Origin: Athalassotoga sp049965695
GTDB taxonomy: Bacteria > Thermotogota > Thermotogae > Mesoaciditogales > Mesoaciditogaceae
Direction of reading: 5' to 3'
DNA length: 53,481 nucleotides
NCBI RefSeq assembly: GCF_049965695.1
Contig: NZ_JBMFWB010000015.1
Location: 1 to 53,481, forward strand
Made by a program: the position numbers and the translations under genes. The notes beneath the pieces were generated by a model that searched no databases, had not been told where the DNA came from, and worked only from the letters and a program-made list of their open reading frames with translations. This document shows, one piece after another, positions 1-8,242 of the stretch. Position 1 is the first letter of the stretch; each line of letters opens with the position of its first letter.

Positions 1-937
1 TCTTCACATCGTAATCCACAAGAGAATGCAGTTCTTCTCCATAAAGCGATATGGATCCTTCGTTATTTTTGGAACCTTTATGTATTGGGTTGTAAGAATC
101 TATCTCGCCTCCCATTTTCGTTCCCAGCATGTCTATATAAAATCTGTCTTCCGCTATGTTGGATGCCCATGAAGTTTCAACAAAAACACTCGATCCATCT
201 TCAAACCTTATGAAAGCAGTAGCAAGATCTTCAACATCATTTTCTTTTCCATCTCTTAGTTTGTCTTTGACATCCGAAGATTCCCATGGATATTTTCCAT
301 CTATGTGATATTCTGGAAAGTATTTGTAAGTTGAAGCCGAAACTGAGACTGGTTTAGGATTTCCCATCAAATATCTCGTCAGATCTATCACATGCACCCC
401 TATGTCTATGACAGGTCCTCCGCCGGATTCCTTTTTGACTGTAAACCATCCCTTTGGAGTCCCGCGTCTTCTCATATACCCTATCTTGGCATAATATATC
501 TTTCCAAGTTTTCCTTCATCTATGAATTGCTTCAACTTTTGCGCGTCTCCTCTGAATCTGTTGTTAAATCCCATCATGAGTAACTTTCCCGTTTTTCGAG
601 ATGTTTCAAACATACTTTGGGCTTCCTTTGCGTTCATGGCCATCGGCTTTTCGCAAAGTACGGCCTTTCCGGCGTTCAAAGCGTCAATTGTCATTTGGGC
701 ATGCAGATAATTCGGCGTGCATATGCTTACAGCATCGATGTCGGGATTTGCCAGTAAATCTTTGTAGTTCGTGTAGGTTTTGGGTATAGAAAATTGCTCC
801 GCAACTTTCTTTAACCTGTTTTCAACGACATCTGCCACCCCGACGATCTCCGCTCCCGCTTCGATGTAAGCGGGAATATGTGCCAGTTGACCTATAAGTC
901 CTGCGCCTATAACACCAACCTTTACATTTTTTGCCAT
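1..937 (-). CDS. Gfo/Idh/MocA-family oxidoreductase (partial, 3' end outside window)
   Basis: About 312 N-terminal residues are visible; the gene runs off the left edge. The product starts MAKNVKVGVIGAGLIGQ, a Rossmann NAD(P)-binding glycine motif (GxGxxG), followed about 85 residues on by the CEKPMA motif that carries the conserved Lys of this family. The family consists of NAD(P)-dependent sugar, inositol or amino-sugar dehydrogenases of the cytoplasm; the substrate cannot be told from this fragment. The ATG is preceded by a clear GGAGG seven bases upstream. A TATAAT box on the minus strand at 974-979 may be its promoter. It is divergent from the penicillin-binding protein gene. Confidence 0.9.
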   Translation of the reverse strand, partial: MAKNVKVGVIGAGLIGQLAHIPAYIEAGAEIVGVADVVENRLKKVAEQFSIPKTYTNYKDLLANPDIDAVSICTPNYLHAQMTIDALNAGKAVLCEKPMAMNAKEAQSMFETSRKTGKLLMMGFNNRFRGDAQKLKQFIDEGKLGKIYYAKIGYMRRRGTPKGWFTVKKESGGGPVIDIGVHVIDLTRYLMGNPKPVSVSASTYKYFPEYHIDGKYPWESSDVKDKLRDGKENDVEDLATAFIRFEDGSSVFVETSWASNIAEDRFYIDMLGTKMGGEIDSYNPIHKGSKNNEGSISLYGEELHSLVDYDVK

Positions 938-1033
938 AAAAATTCCTCCATCATTCTTCGATCACTTCTGAAAATTATAACGCATTTTGTAAAAAATTGA
1001 ACTTTTGTGCATCTCTGTCATGTCAAATTTAAT

Positions 1034-2848
1034 ATGGATAAGCGCATACATTTCGTACTTTTGATATTTCTTATCGCACTTTCAATTTACATGGTTCGAA
1101 GTTTTGTAATAGCCGCAGATTTCAAAAGAATACAAATCGCAAAAACAGAAGTCACGATACCCGCAAGTTATGGAGACATAATGGGATCGGAAAATCAACC
1201 CATAATGCAAAATACTTTAGCATATAATGTCTACATAGACGTAGGTTATGCCAAAGCACTTTCAAAAATAAACGGATGGAAATATCCGGATCGTGTTGTT
1301 GAAGCCGTCAAGTACTTTGGGTTAAATCCACGTTCACCTGCGATATCAAAGATAATATCAAATCAAAAGGGTGGCATAGAAGTAGGTTTTGTCAAAGCGC
1401 AAAAGATAAAAGATCTTCCCGATGATTTATCCAAATTCTTGAACATACAACGTGCCTACGTTGAGACAAAAACGGCATCTTCTCTCGATGTCATCGCTCA
1501 AGCCATAAAAAGCAGATATTTCAAATACATCTCTCCAAAAAAGAACGGTGCTATTTTTTACAACTCATTCGGGCCTTACAATTTGGTATCCGGTATAAAA
1601 AATTTTGTTAAACCTTTAAACGGAGATTCGATAATAACGACGATCGATCCATCGATTCAAGCATTTGCTCAGCAGATGATAGACAAAGATGTAAAAGAAA
1701 ATGACGCACATGGAGGAGAGGTAATAGTTACAGATCCGCAAAACAACGATATCCTGGCCATGGCAAGCACATGGCAGTACGATGCACCGATCATGAATCT
1801 GTTTCAGCCGGCATCAACGATGAAACCTTTGATCTTCTGCGAAGCACTTCAGGAAGATGCCGTGAGCACAAGTACGAAATTCAGTGGCCCTTATTACATC
1901 CCGGATCCTAAAATTCCGCTTGTTATAAGGGATGCCGAGCCTCATCCATGGCCTGTAAGTCTAAAAGATGCCCTTGTTTATTCTTCCGATGTGGCTGAAA
2001 TGAAGATAGCCACGAGACTCATCAAGAAAATAGGTCCGCAGGCTTATTACGATTGGTTTTTGAAATTTGGATTCGGCCATAAAACGGGCATAGATTTACC
2101 TCAAGAGACCAATGGAATACTTACACCTCCGAACAAATGGTACGGAATAGGCGGTCAAGAAATGGCAATAGGTCAGAGTATAGCAGTTACAGGTATTCAA
2201 ATGATAACGGCCCTTAACGCCGTTGCCAACGGCGGATACTGGATAAGGCCTCACGTACTTAAAGAAATAATCTCTCCATCGGGAAGCGTTGTTTATTCCT
2301 ATCATCCATTTATGAGAAAAATATTTGAATCTGAAGTCACAAAAACAGTCAGAAAATTCATGGTTGGAGTCGTTGAAAGAGGAACCGGTATACCGGCACA
2401 GATAAAGGGAGTATCGGTCGGTGGCAAAACCGGAACAGCCCAAAAGGCTGAAAACGGTAAAGTTTCTCTTAATGGGCCATGGTTCTCTCTTTTTTACGGA
2501 TTTTTTCCCGCAAATCATCCAAAGTATTCTATCTACGTGATGATAGATCAGCCTTCCAAAGGGTTGTATTATGGGGAAGACGTTGCCGCTCCTTTAATTC
2601 ATTCAATAGGCACATACATTTTGAACTTGAACAACAATCGTGAAAAAGTGTATGATTTGCTTTCATACAAAATGCCGAATCTTGAAGGCTTGCCTTTGAA
2701 CCAAGCACTTTCAATTCTTGAAAGATTTTCTGTGTCTCCAAACAACATCTCATTTTCCGGAAACGGTATTGTGATTTCCCAATCTCCGCCTCCAAACACG
2801 CCCTTATCGGAAGTAAAAAATGTAAAACTTAAATTCGGATTAAATTGA
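1034..2848 (+). CDS. Class B penicillin-binding protein (transpeptidase) with C-terminal PASTA domain
   Basis: A 604-residue DD-transpeptidase that cross-links peptidoglycan outside the membrane. There is one N-terminal membrane segment (residues about 4-24), a dimerisation region, then the penicillin-binding module. The catalytic motifs are visible: S261-T-M-K264, S317-S-D319 and K465-T-G-T. The second motif is SxD instead of the more common SxN; E. coli PBP2 also has SxD. The last 60 residues (MPNLEGLPLNQAL...) form one PASTA domain, as in SpoVD or PBP2x. This looks like the FtsI/SpoVD class but the SxD motif leaves an elongation role possible. ATG 1034 is chosen because it lies just before the membrane segment; an in-frame ATG at 1007 would add nine residues. 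Neither has a good Shine-Dalgarno sequence. Confidence 0.9.
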   Translation: MDKRIHFVLLIFLIALSIYMVRSFVIAADFKRIQIAKTEVTIPASYGDIMGSENQPIMQNTLAYNVYIDVGYAKALSKINGWKYPDRVVEAVKYFGLNPRSPAISKIISNQKGGIEVGFVKAQKIKDLPDDLSKFLNIQRAYVETKTASSLDVIAQAIKSRYFKYISPKKNGAIFYNSFGPYNLVSGIKNFVKPLNGDSIITTIDPSIQAFAQQMIDKDVKENDAHGGEVIVTDPQNNDILAMASTWQYDAPIMNLFQPASTMKPLIFCEALQEDAVSTSTKFSGPYYIPDPKIPLVIRDAEPHPWPVSLKDALVYSSDVAEMKIATRLIKKIGPQAYYDWFLKFGFGHKTGIDLPQETNGILTPPNKWYGIGGQEMAIGQSIAVTGIQMITALNAVANGGYWIRPHVLKEIISPSGSVVYSYHPFMRKIFESEVTKTVRKFMVGVVERGTGIPAQIKGVSVGGKTGTAQKAENGKVSLNGPWFSLFYGFFPANHPKYSIYVMIDQPSKGLYYGEDVAAPLIHSIGTYILNLNNNREKVYDLLSYKMPNLEGLPLNQALSILERFSVSPNNISFSGNGIVISQSPPPNTPLSEVKNVKLKFGLN

Positions 2849-2871
2849 TAATTTAATTACAGCAGAAATGA

Positions 2872-2880
2872 TGGTAAAAT
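2872..2880 (+). promoter_or_regulatory. Extended -10 promoter for the tricorn protease gene
   Basis: TGGTAAAAT is an extended -10 box (TGn plus TAAAAT) 31 bases upstream of the start codon. No good -35 is seen. The predicted transcript start near 2887 leaves a short leader carrying the GGAGG. Confidence 0.5.
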
Positions 2881-2911
2881 CTTTTTGATAGGATTAATGA
2901 GGAGGGATGAA

Positions 2912-5900
2912 ATGCAAGGTTATTACAGATTTCCGCATATACATGAAGAAAAAATCGTTTTCGTTTGCGAAGACGATCTATGGCTTACAGATGTAAAAGG
3001 AGAAACTCCGAGACGTCTTACGTCCAATTTAGGTGAAGTCACAATGCCTTACTTTTCACCGGACGGAAAATGGATAGCCTTTGTAGGCCGCGAAGAGGGA
3101 AATCCCGAAGTGTACGCTATACCGTCATCCGGAGGAAAAGAAAAAAGAATCACATATCTCGGAAGTACTGCGTGTTCCGTTGCGGGCTGGCACAATGACA
3201 GGATAATTTTTGCGACCAATTACGCACAACCTTTTAAAAGAATAACCGAGTTGTGGGAAGTAGACGTCGATGGCAACAACCTTGAAAAACTTCCTTACGG
3301 ATACTCAAGAAACGTGAGCTTTGGGAAAGGGGTCGTTGTGGGAAGAAACACGATCGATCCGGCAACATGGAAAAGGTACAAAGGTGGTCGTGCCGGAGAA
3401 ATACTGATAAGTTCAGACGGGAAAAATTTCAACAAATTGATAGATTTGAAAGGAAATTTTGCAAACCCTATGTGGATAGGGGAAAGAATCTATTTTGTCT
3501 GCGATCACGAAGGAATAGGGAATATCTATTCCTGCCTTCCGGATGGTCATGATCTGAGAAGGCACACTAACCACGCCGATTTCTACGTAAGAAATGCCTC
3601 CACGGACGGTAAAAATATAGTTTACCATAGCGGTGGAAACCTTTACTTTTTAGAAGTAAAAAAGGATCTGGTTTCACAAATACCTGTAGATTATGAAGGA
3701 TCCCGGGTTCAAACGAACAGAAAGTTCACAGATGCCGCAAAGTATTTGGAAGATTGTGCCCTCTCTTCAGATGGAAAATTTTTAGCACTGAATTCAAGGG
3801 GAAAATCACTTTCTTTTGCAAACTGGGAAGGACCCGTGATCTATCACGGTAAAAGCGGTGTAAGGTACAGGTTGAGCAGATATCTGCCAGACGGAAAAAG
3901 CATCGTCTTTGCAAGTGACGACGGAAATGAGGATCACATAGAAATCATCGGTTTAGACGATCCTCAAGATCCAAAAAAGATAGAAGTAGATACAGGCAGA
4001 CCTGTCGAGATAAAAGTTTCACCGAAATCGAACGAAATAGTTTTATCGAACAACAGAAACGAACTCATCTGGATCGATCTTGAAAGTTCAAAATCCAAAG
4101 TTATAGACAAAAACACGTATTATCTAATAAATGGATTCAACTGGTCTTCCGATGGAAGATGGATATCTTATGCCTGCAACATAAACAGAACTCAATCTAT
4201 TATAAAAGTATATGATACCAAATCCGGCGAAATCCATGAAATCACAAAGCCAGTCCTCAAAGATATGATGCCGGTCTTCGATCCGCTTGGAAGATACCTT
4301 TACATAATTTCTTTGCGCGTATTCAATCCGGTCTACGACAAAATGAACTTTGCGCTTGGTTTTCCGAAGGGAATGAGACCATATCTTATAACTTTGAGAA
4401 AAGACCTTCCATCTCCATTTGTTCCGATACCAAAAGGGTTTAAAGAAGAGAAAGGTACTGAAGAGGTAAAAGATGTCGTCATAGACTTTGACGGAATAAA
4501 GGATAGAATATTGCCATTTCCCGTAACTGAAAGCATATACACAAATATCGGCGCGACAAAGGACAAAATATTTTACACGTCCCTCCCTGTTGAAGGAGCC
4601 ATAACCGACGATATCTTCAGTTTGGAATTGCCGGCCAATGCAACGTTGAAATACTTCGATCTTAATGATCTCGAAGAAAAGACCTTTCTCGATCATGTGT
4701 CTAATTTCAAAATTTCCGAAGACGGTTCGGCAATAATCGTAAGAATAAAAAACAGCATAAGGGTTTTGTCAACATCCGCGGAAGTTACAAAAGAAGAAAA
4801 AGCAGGAAGGAAGGGCGGATGGATAGATTTAGCGCGAATAAAAATTTCAGTTGATCCCATTCTCGAATGGCAGCAAATGCTTAAAGAAGCATGGAGGCTT
4901 CAAAGAGATTATTTCTGGCGTGAAGACATGTCCGGTGTTGAATGGAAAAGAATTCTCGACAAATATTATCCTCTCGTTGAAAGGATATCATCGAGAAGCG
5001 AATTTTCTGATCTGATCTGGGAAATGCAGGGAGAACTCGGGACATCTCACGCTTACGAACTTGGCGGAGATTACAGACCGAGGCCTGAATATAAAATGGG
5101 ATTTCTTGGCGCCGATGTGATTTACGATTCACATCTTGACACTTACCAAATCTCCAGAATAATAGGCGGCGATCCATGGACCGAATACGCACCGCCACTT
5201 AAAAGACCCGGAGCGGATGCAAAAGAAGGCGATCTTTTGATCGCCGTAAATGGGCAAAAATTATATAAGAAATTTTCTCCCGCAATGGCACTTGTTAACA
5301 TGGCAAATCAGGAAGTCCAGTTAACGCTTAAAAGAGGAGAAGAAATAAAAAATGTCTGGATAAAAGTTATCGGCGATGATACACCTTTAAGGTACAGAGA
5401 ATGGGTCGAGAAAAACAGAAGATACGTTTATGAAAGCACAAATAACCGCGTTGGTTACATCCACATTCCGGACATGATGGCAGTCGGTTATGCCGAGTTT
5501 CACAGATCCTTCCTTGCCGAACTCGATAAAGAAGGGTTGATCGTGGATGTGAGGTTCAACAGCGGAGGAGAGGTTTCTCAATTGCTTTTGGAAAAACTCG
5601 CAAGAAAAAGAATAGGATATGATTCCACAAGATGGATGGGTGCTCAACCGTATCCGACAGATTCACCTTACGGGCCTGTTATAGCAGTCACAAATGAATA
5701 TGCAGGATCGGATGGAGATATATTCAGTCATGCCTTCAAACTCATGAAGATAGGAAAACTCATCGGAAGAAGAACGTGGGGTGGAGTCATAGGAATATGG
5801 CCGAGGAACTGGCTCGTGGACGGAACGATAACGACCCAACCTGAGATGTCTTTTTGGTTTACGGATGTCGGATGGGGTGTTGAAAATTACGGGACGGATC

Positions 5901-6028
5901 CTGACATAGAGGTCGATATCTTGCCTCAGGATATCGCAAACGGACGTGATCTCCAACTTGATAAGGCAATAGAAGAAATAATCAAAGAGATGGATCAAAA
6001 TCCTCCGATCAAGCCATTTGAAAGTTGA
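2912..6028 (+). CDS. Tricorn protease homologue (S41 family)
   Basis: A 1038-residue cytoplasmic peptidase that degrades oligopeptides released by other proteases. The N-terminal half carries WD-like beta-propeller blades (repeated DGKWI/DGKFL motifs from residue about 50 to 490), then a PDZ-like segment around residues 740-800 and a C-terminal S41 serine-protease core. The tricorn tetrad can be placed: Ser712-His713 in TSHAYELGG, nucleophile Ser933 followed by Asp934 in AGSDGDIF, and Glu991 in VENYGTDPD. The length matches Thermoplasma tricorn (about 1070). ATG 2912 sits behind GAGGAGGG; an upstream in-frame start at 2885 would place the Shine-Dalgarno inside the gene. No tricorn-interacting aminopeptidase lies nearby. 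Confidence 0.93.
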   Translation: MQGYYRFPHIHEEKIVFVCEDDLWLTDVKGETPRRLTSNLGEVTMPYFSPDGKWIAFVGREEGNPEVYAIPSSGGKEKRITYLGSTACSVAGWHNDRIIFATNYAQPFKRITELWEVDVDGNNLEKLPYGYSRNVSFGKGVVVGRNTIDPATWKRYKGGRAGEILISSDGKNFNKLIDLKGNFANPMWIGERIYFVCDHEGIGNIYSCLPDGHDLRRHTNHADFYVRNASTDGKNIVYHSGGNLYFLEVKKDLVSQIPVDYEGSRVQTNRKFTDAAKYLEDCALSSDGKFLALNSRGKSLSFANWEGPVIYHGKSGVRYRLSRYLPDGKSIVFASDDGNEDHIEIIGLDDPQDPKKIEVDTGRPVEIKVSPKSNEIVLSNNRNELIWIDLESSKSKVIDKNTYYLINGFNWSSDGRWISYACNINRTQSIIKVYDTKSGEIHEITKPVLKDMMPVFDPLGRYLYIISLRVFNPVYDKMNFALGFPKGMRPYLITLRKDLPSPFVPIPKGFKEEKGTEEVKDVVIDFDGIKDRILPFPVTESIYTNIGATKDKIFYTSLPVEGAITDDIFSLELPANATLKYFDLNDLEEKTFLDHVSNFKISEDGSAIIVRIKNSIRVLSTSAEVTKEEKAGRKGGWIDLARIKISVDPILEWQQMLKEAWRLQRDYFWREDMSGVEWKRILDKYYPLVERISSRSEFSDLIWEMQGELGTSHAYELGGDYRPRPEYKMGFLGADVIYDSHLDTYQISRIIGGDPWTEYAPPLKRPGADAKEGDLLIAVNGQKLYKKFSPAMALVNMANQEVQLTLKRGEEIKNVWIKVIGDDTPLRYREWVEKNRRYVYESTNNRVGYIHIPDMMAVGYAEFHRSFLAELDKEGLIVDVRFNSGGEVSQLLLEKLARKRIGYDSTRWMGAQPYPTDSPYGPVIAVTNEYAGSDGDIFSHAFKLMKIGKLIGRRTWGGVIGIWPRNWLVDGTITTQPEMSFWFTDVGWGVENYGTDPDIEVDILPQDIANGRDLQLDKAIEEIIKEMDQNPPIKPFES

Positions 6029-6039
6029 GTTGATAAATT

Positions 6040-7179
6040 TTGACAAATAAACGTACCAAAGCGGAATTGTTCAAGATAATCGCGGAAATTGCCGCCGGAA
6101 TTGTGCTTGTGATACTTTTTGGCTTTCTTACGGACAGAATTCTTACGGATTTTTTCCCGAAATACAAGGTATATGAACCGTTGATAAACGAAAGTGTCAG
6201 ATCGATCATCGTCGTTGCCATAGGATTCATGGTTACAAGTACGCTTATAAAGTACATAGAACGAAAAATGGAGTCCAAAAAAGAATCTTACGGTGTCGTA
6301 ACCATGGTGGTAAGAATAGCGATGTACATCGTCATAATAGCAATAGTGCTTTCTATTTTCCAGATAAGCATAACGGGTGTTCTGGCCGGAAGCACAATAG
6401 GTGGCGTTATACTCGGCTTTGCGGTTCAAACCGTTGCATCGAATTTTTTGTCCGGCGTCTTTGCCACCTCTTCGCGAACGATAAAATATGGCGATATAAT
6501 AGGCATAAATTCATGGATATGGGGAACCCAAACCATCGGAAAAGTTGTGGACATAAAGACTTTCTTCTCGAAGGTTATCACAAAAGATAAAAACGTTATA
6601 TCGATACCTAATTCTGCCCTTATGGGAAACAGTGTTCTCACAGAATATAAAACCGGCGATGAACCTTACTACACCTATCCTTTAAGTATAACCACCTACG
6701 CGGACGTGCCTTCAGATAAGATTATAGACGGCGTGAGAAAAATTATCGATGATGTGGATATTTATCTCAACACGAAATCGGGAATGACAAATGTGTTTTT
6801 GGTGCTTTTTAAATTTCACGGAATAGAAGAGTTGAACAAAAAAATGGATGAGATAAACCTTGCCTTTGACAATGTGTACTGGAAAGTAAGATCCGCTTCA
6901 TATGTCTACGGCAATCAGATATTCTTCCATTTGAAAGACAAAGATGGTTTTTATCTCTATCCATTGAACGTTACGTTAAATTCAGACGTTCAGGCAGAAA
7001 AGATCTTATCATACGTGAATAAATCAAAACCCGAACTGGATGTCTATCTTTCAAACAAAAATGGATCGACAAATGTCTTTAGCGCCATTATAAAGTACAA
7101 AGACATCGAAGAGATACCAGACCTTATAAACAAAGTAAATCTTCTCTTCGATACGGCTTACAATTCAGAAAAGGTGTAA
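6040..7179 (+). CDS. MscS-family mechanosensitive channel with duplicated C-terminal domain
   Basis: A 379-residue inner-membrane small-conductance channel. Hydrophobic segments lie at about residues 12-32, 53-70 and 86-107, followed by the pore-lining helix and the MscS signature GGVILGFAVQTVASNFLSG (about 121-139) and the beta-domain (GDIIGI..., IPNSALMG). The C-terminal part is a tandem duplication: residues about 213-281 (YPLSITTYADV...NVFLVLFKFHGIEELNKKM) repeat as 307-375 (YPLNVTLNSDV...NVFSAIIKYKDIEEIPDLI). Standard MscS proteins have one such domain. The start is TTG, 11 bases after the tricorn stop, with only a weak GAG upstream, so the start is uncertain. It probably shares the tricorn transcript. 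Confidence 0.88.
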   Translation: MTNKRTKAELFKIIAEIAAGIVLVILFGFLTDRILTDFFPKYKVYEPLINESVRSIIVVAIGFMVTSTLIKYIERKMESKKESYGVVTMVVRIAMYIVIIAIVLSIFQISITGVLAGSTIGGVILGFAVQTVASNFLSGVFATSSRTIKYGDIIGINSWIWGTQTIGKVVDIKTFFSKVITKDKNVISIPNSALMGNSVLTEYKTGDEPYYTYPLSITTYADVPSDKIIDGVRKIIDDVDIYLNTKSGMTNVFLVLFKFHGIEELNKKMDEINLAFDNVYWKVRSASYVYGNQIFFHLKDKDGFYLYPLNVTLNSDVQAEKILSYVNKSKPELDVYLSNKNGSTNVFSAIIKYKDIEEIPDLINKVNLLFDTAYNSEKV

Positions 7180-7205
7180 AATGTTTGATAAGGTGAGTGG
7201 TGTAA

Positions 7206-7289
7206 GTGAAAATAGAATTATACGGGTCTATCAATAGTGTGGGTGATGTGTTATACTTAAATAAATTTAAAAGTCGAATGTTCATTTAA
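7206..7289 (+). pseudogene. Possible remnant of the 5' end of a metallo-beta-lactamase-fold gene
   Basis: GTG followed by 26 codons reads VKIELYGSINSVGDVLYLNKF and then stops. The start resembles N-termini of MBL-fold hydrolases (M-K-I-x-F/L-x-G-A/S-x-x-x-V-G-...-L). No HxHxDH motif follows in any frame, so if real this is a truncated stub. The family guess is weak. Confidence 0.25.
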
Positions 7290-7300
7290 TTTAAGCGGAT

Positions 7301-7365
7301 GGCAGGATGCCCTCGAGATGGCCTTCGCAGCGGAGCGAGGACAGACATCGAGTGGGGCACCTGCC
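7301..7365. repeat. GC-rich folded element (GGCAGG family, copy 1)
   Basis: A 65-base inverted-repeat structure in an AT-rich gap. GGCAGG (7301-7306) pairs with CCTGCC (7360-7365), TGCCC (7308-7312) with GGGCA (7355-7359), and CTCGA (7312-7316) with TCGAG (7348-7352). The interior can form a CCTTCGC/GCGAGG hairpin. Its ends resemble the elements at 17869-17957 and 49475-49491. It could be a small mobile repeat, a structured RNA or a terminator without a T-run. Confidence 0.5.
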
Positions 7366-7406
7366 GGAGCGATGATTCGGTTAAACTGGTTTAGTATAGT
7401 ATGGCA

Positions 7407-7706
7407 TCATAATTGAGTATTTACAGTGACTTCCATTCCGAGTTTCGAAATAATTTTGGATACCAAATCTATACGTGGATTAACCTTTCCAGATTCAATT
7501 TGGGATATTTTCTGCTGAGTTAGGCCGATTTTTTCCGCTAATTCTCTTTGGGTAAGATGGTTTTTCATTCTGTATTCAATTAGAGCTTCTATAAACTTAT
7601 ATTTAAGTTCGAGAGAATCATAAATATCTCTAATTTCTGGGTGATTTTTTAAAACACGCTCTTTTTCGTTATCGAATGAATATAACTTGACTTTACCTTT
7701 GTTCAT
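7407..7706 (-). CDS. HigA-type antitoxin with XRE helix-turn-helix
   Basis: A 99-residue DNA-binding antitoxin. Residues about 47-95 form a clear XRE/Cro helix-turn-helix (LTQRELAEKIGLTQQKISQIESG). The N-terminal part has charged residues expected to bind the toxin. It overlaps the upstream toxin gene by four bases (ATGA), giving the toxin-first order typical of HigBA. Antitoxins of this family neutralise the toxin and repress the shared promoter. GGAG lies ten bases before the ATG. Confidence 0.85.
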   Translation of the reverse strand: MNKGKVKLYSFDNEKERVLKNHPEIRDIYDSLELKYKFIEALIEYRMKNHLTQRELAEKIGLTQQKISQIESGKVNPRIDLVSKIISKLGMEVTVNTQL

Positions 7707-8086
7707 ATATTTATTTCTCCTTTCTTTATAAGATTTATATATCGTTTCATTTTTTTGTATGCCAGATCAATTATATTTGAATTCAATTTTTGTGATTTTT
7801 TGATGGCAGAATACAACAAAATGCCAGTTTTTCCTTTGTAAATAAAATAGAATATCCTGTACTGCGCCAGGGTAATTATTCTGAGTTCCTTTAGGACACA
7901 TCCCTCATATTTGTAATTTTTGAAAGTTTTAGAATAAGGCTCCTCAAGATTATTCCCAAAATGTTCGAGCAATTCTATGGTTCTCACAATTTCGGCATAC
8001 ATTATTTTATCTTCTTTTCTTGAACTTTCAGATAAATCAATGAGTTTCTTATGAAATGCCTTATCGTAAAAGATTTTTATCTTCAT
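7703..8086 (-). CDS. HigB/RelE-superfamily toxin (Gp49-like)
   Basis: A 127-residue protein of the phage Gp49-like/HigB family of ribosome-dependent mRNA interferases. The core LRIITLAQYRIFYFIYKGKTGILLYSAIKKSQK matches the family pattern L-R-x-x-...-Y-R-I-x-Y-x-...-x-L-L-x-x-x-x-K-K. ATG 8086 is preferred; a TATAAT on the minus strand (8093-8098) ends six bases upstream, so the transcript would start at or next to the ATG, making this mRNA leaderless. An in-frame ATG at 8101 would overlap the -10 box and is unlikely. The downstream antitoxin gene overlaps by four bases. Confidence 0.82.
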   Translation of the reverse strand: MKIKIFYDKAFHKKLIDLSESSRKEDKIMYAEIVRTIELLEHFGNNLEEPYSKTFKNYKYEGCVLKELRIITLAQYRIFYFIYKGKTGILLYSAIKKSQKLNSNIIDLAYKKMKRYINLIKKGEINI

Positions 8087-8092
8087 AATTTT

Positions 8093-8149
8093 ATTATACA
8101 CCGTTTTCTATGTAAAATTGCGTTAATTCTAATGAGTGAAATTCTCACT
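8093..8149 (-). promoter_or_regulatory. Toxin-antitoxin promoter with possible autoregulatory operator
   Basis: TATAAT at 8093-8098 (minus strand) lies directly upstream of the toxin ATG. Further upstream is an inverted repeat, AGTGA-N5-TCACT at 8135-8149, in the place expected for binding by a dimeric XRE antitoxin. No good -35 hexamer is seen. Confidence 0.4.
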
Positions 8150-8214
8150 GAAATAATGCCTAACCAGTAATTTTGTAGTTAGCCTTAGAGATATTCAGAT
8201 AATTAAGCATAGGC

Positions 8215-8234
8215 GAATAAAATAAATTTTATTC
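8215..8234 (-). terminator. AT-rich palindrome after glycerate kinase
   Basis: GAATAAAAT-AA-ATTTTATTC is a perfect 9-bp inverted repeat just beyond the glycerate kinase stop. The stem is all AT except the ends, so it would be a weak terminator. The rest of 8102-8242 has no gene. Confidence 0.3.
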
Positions 8235-8242
8235 AACATAAT

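Noticed and set aside
997..1035. Sigma-70 promoter TTGAAC...TAATAT before the penicillin-binding protein gene
   Set aside because: The spacing of 27 bases is too long for a functional pair.
4124..4696. 190-codon ORF opposite the tricorn gene
   Set aside because: Shadow of the coding strand; no start signal or family.
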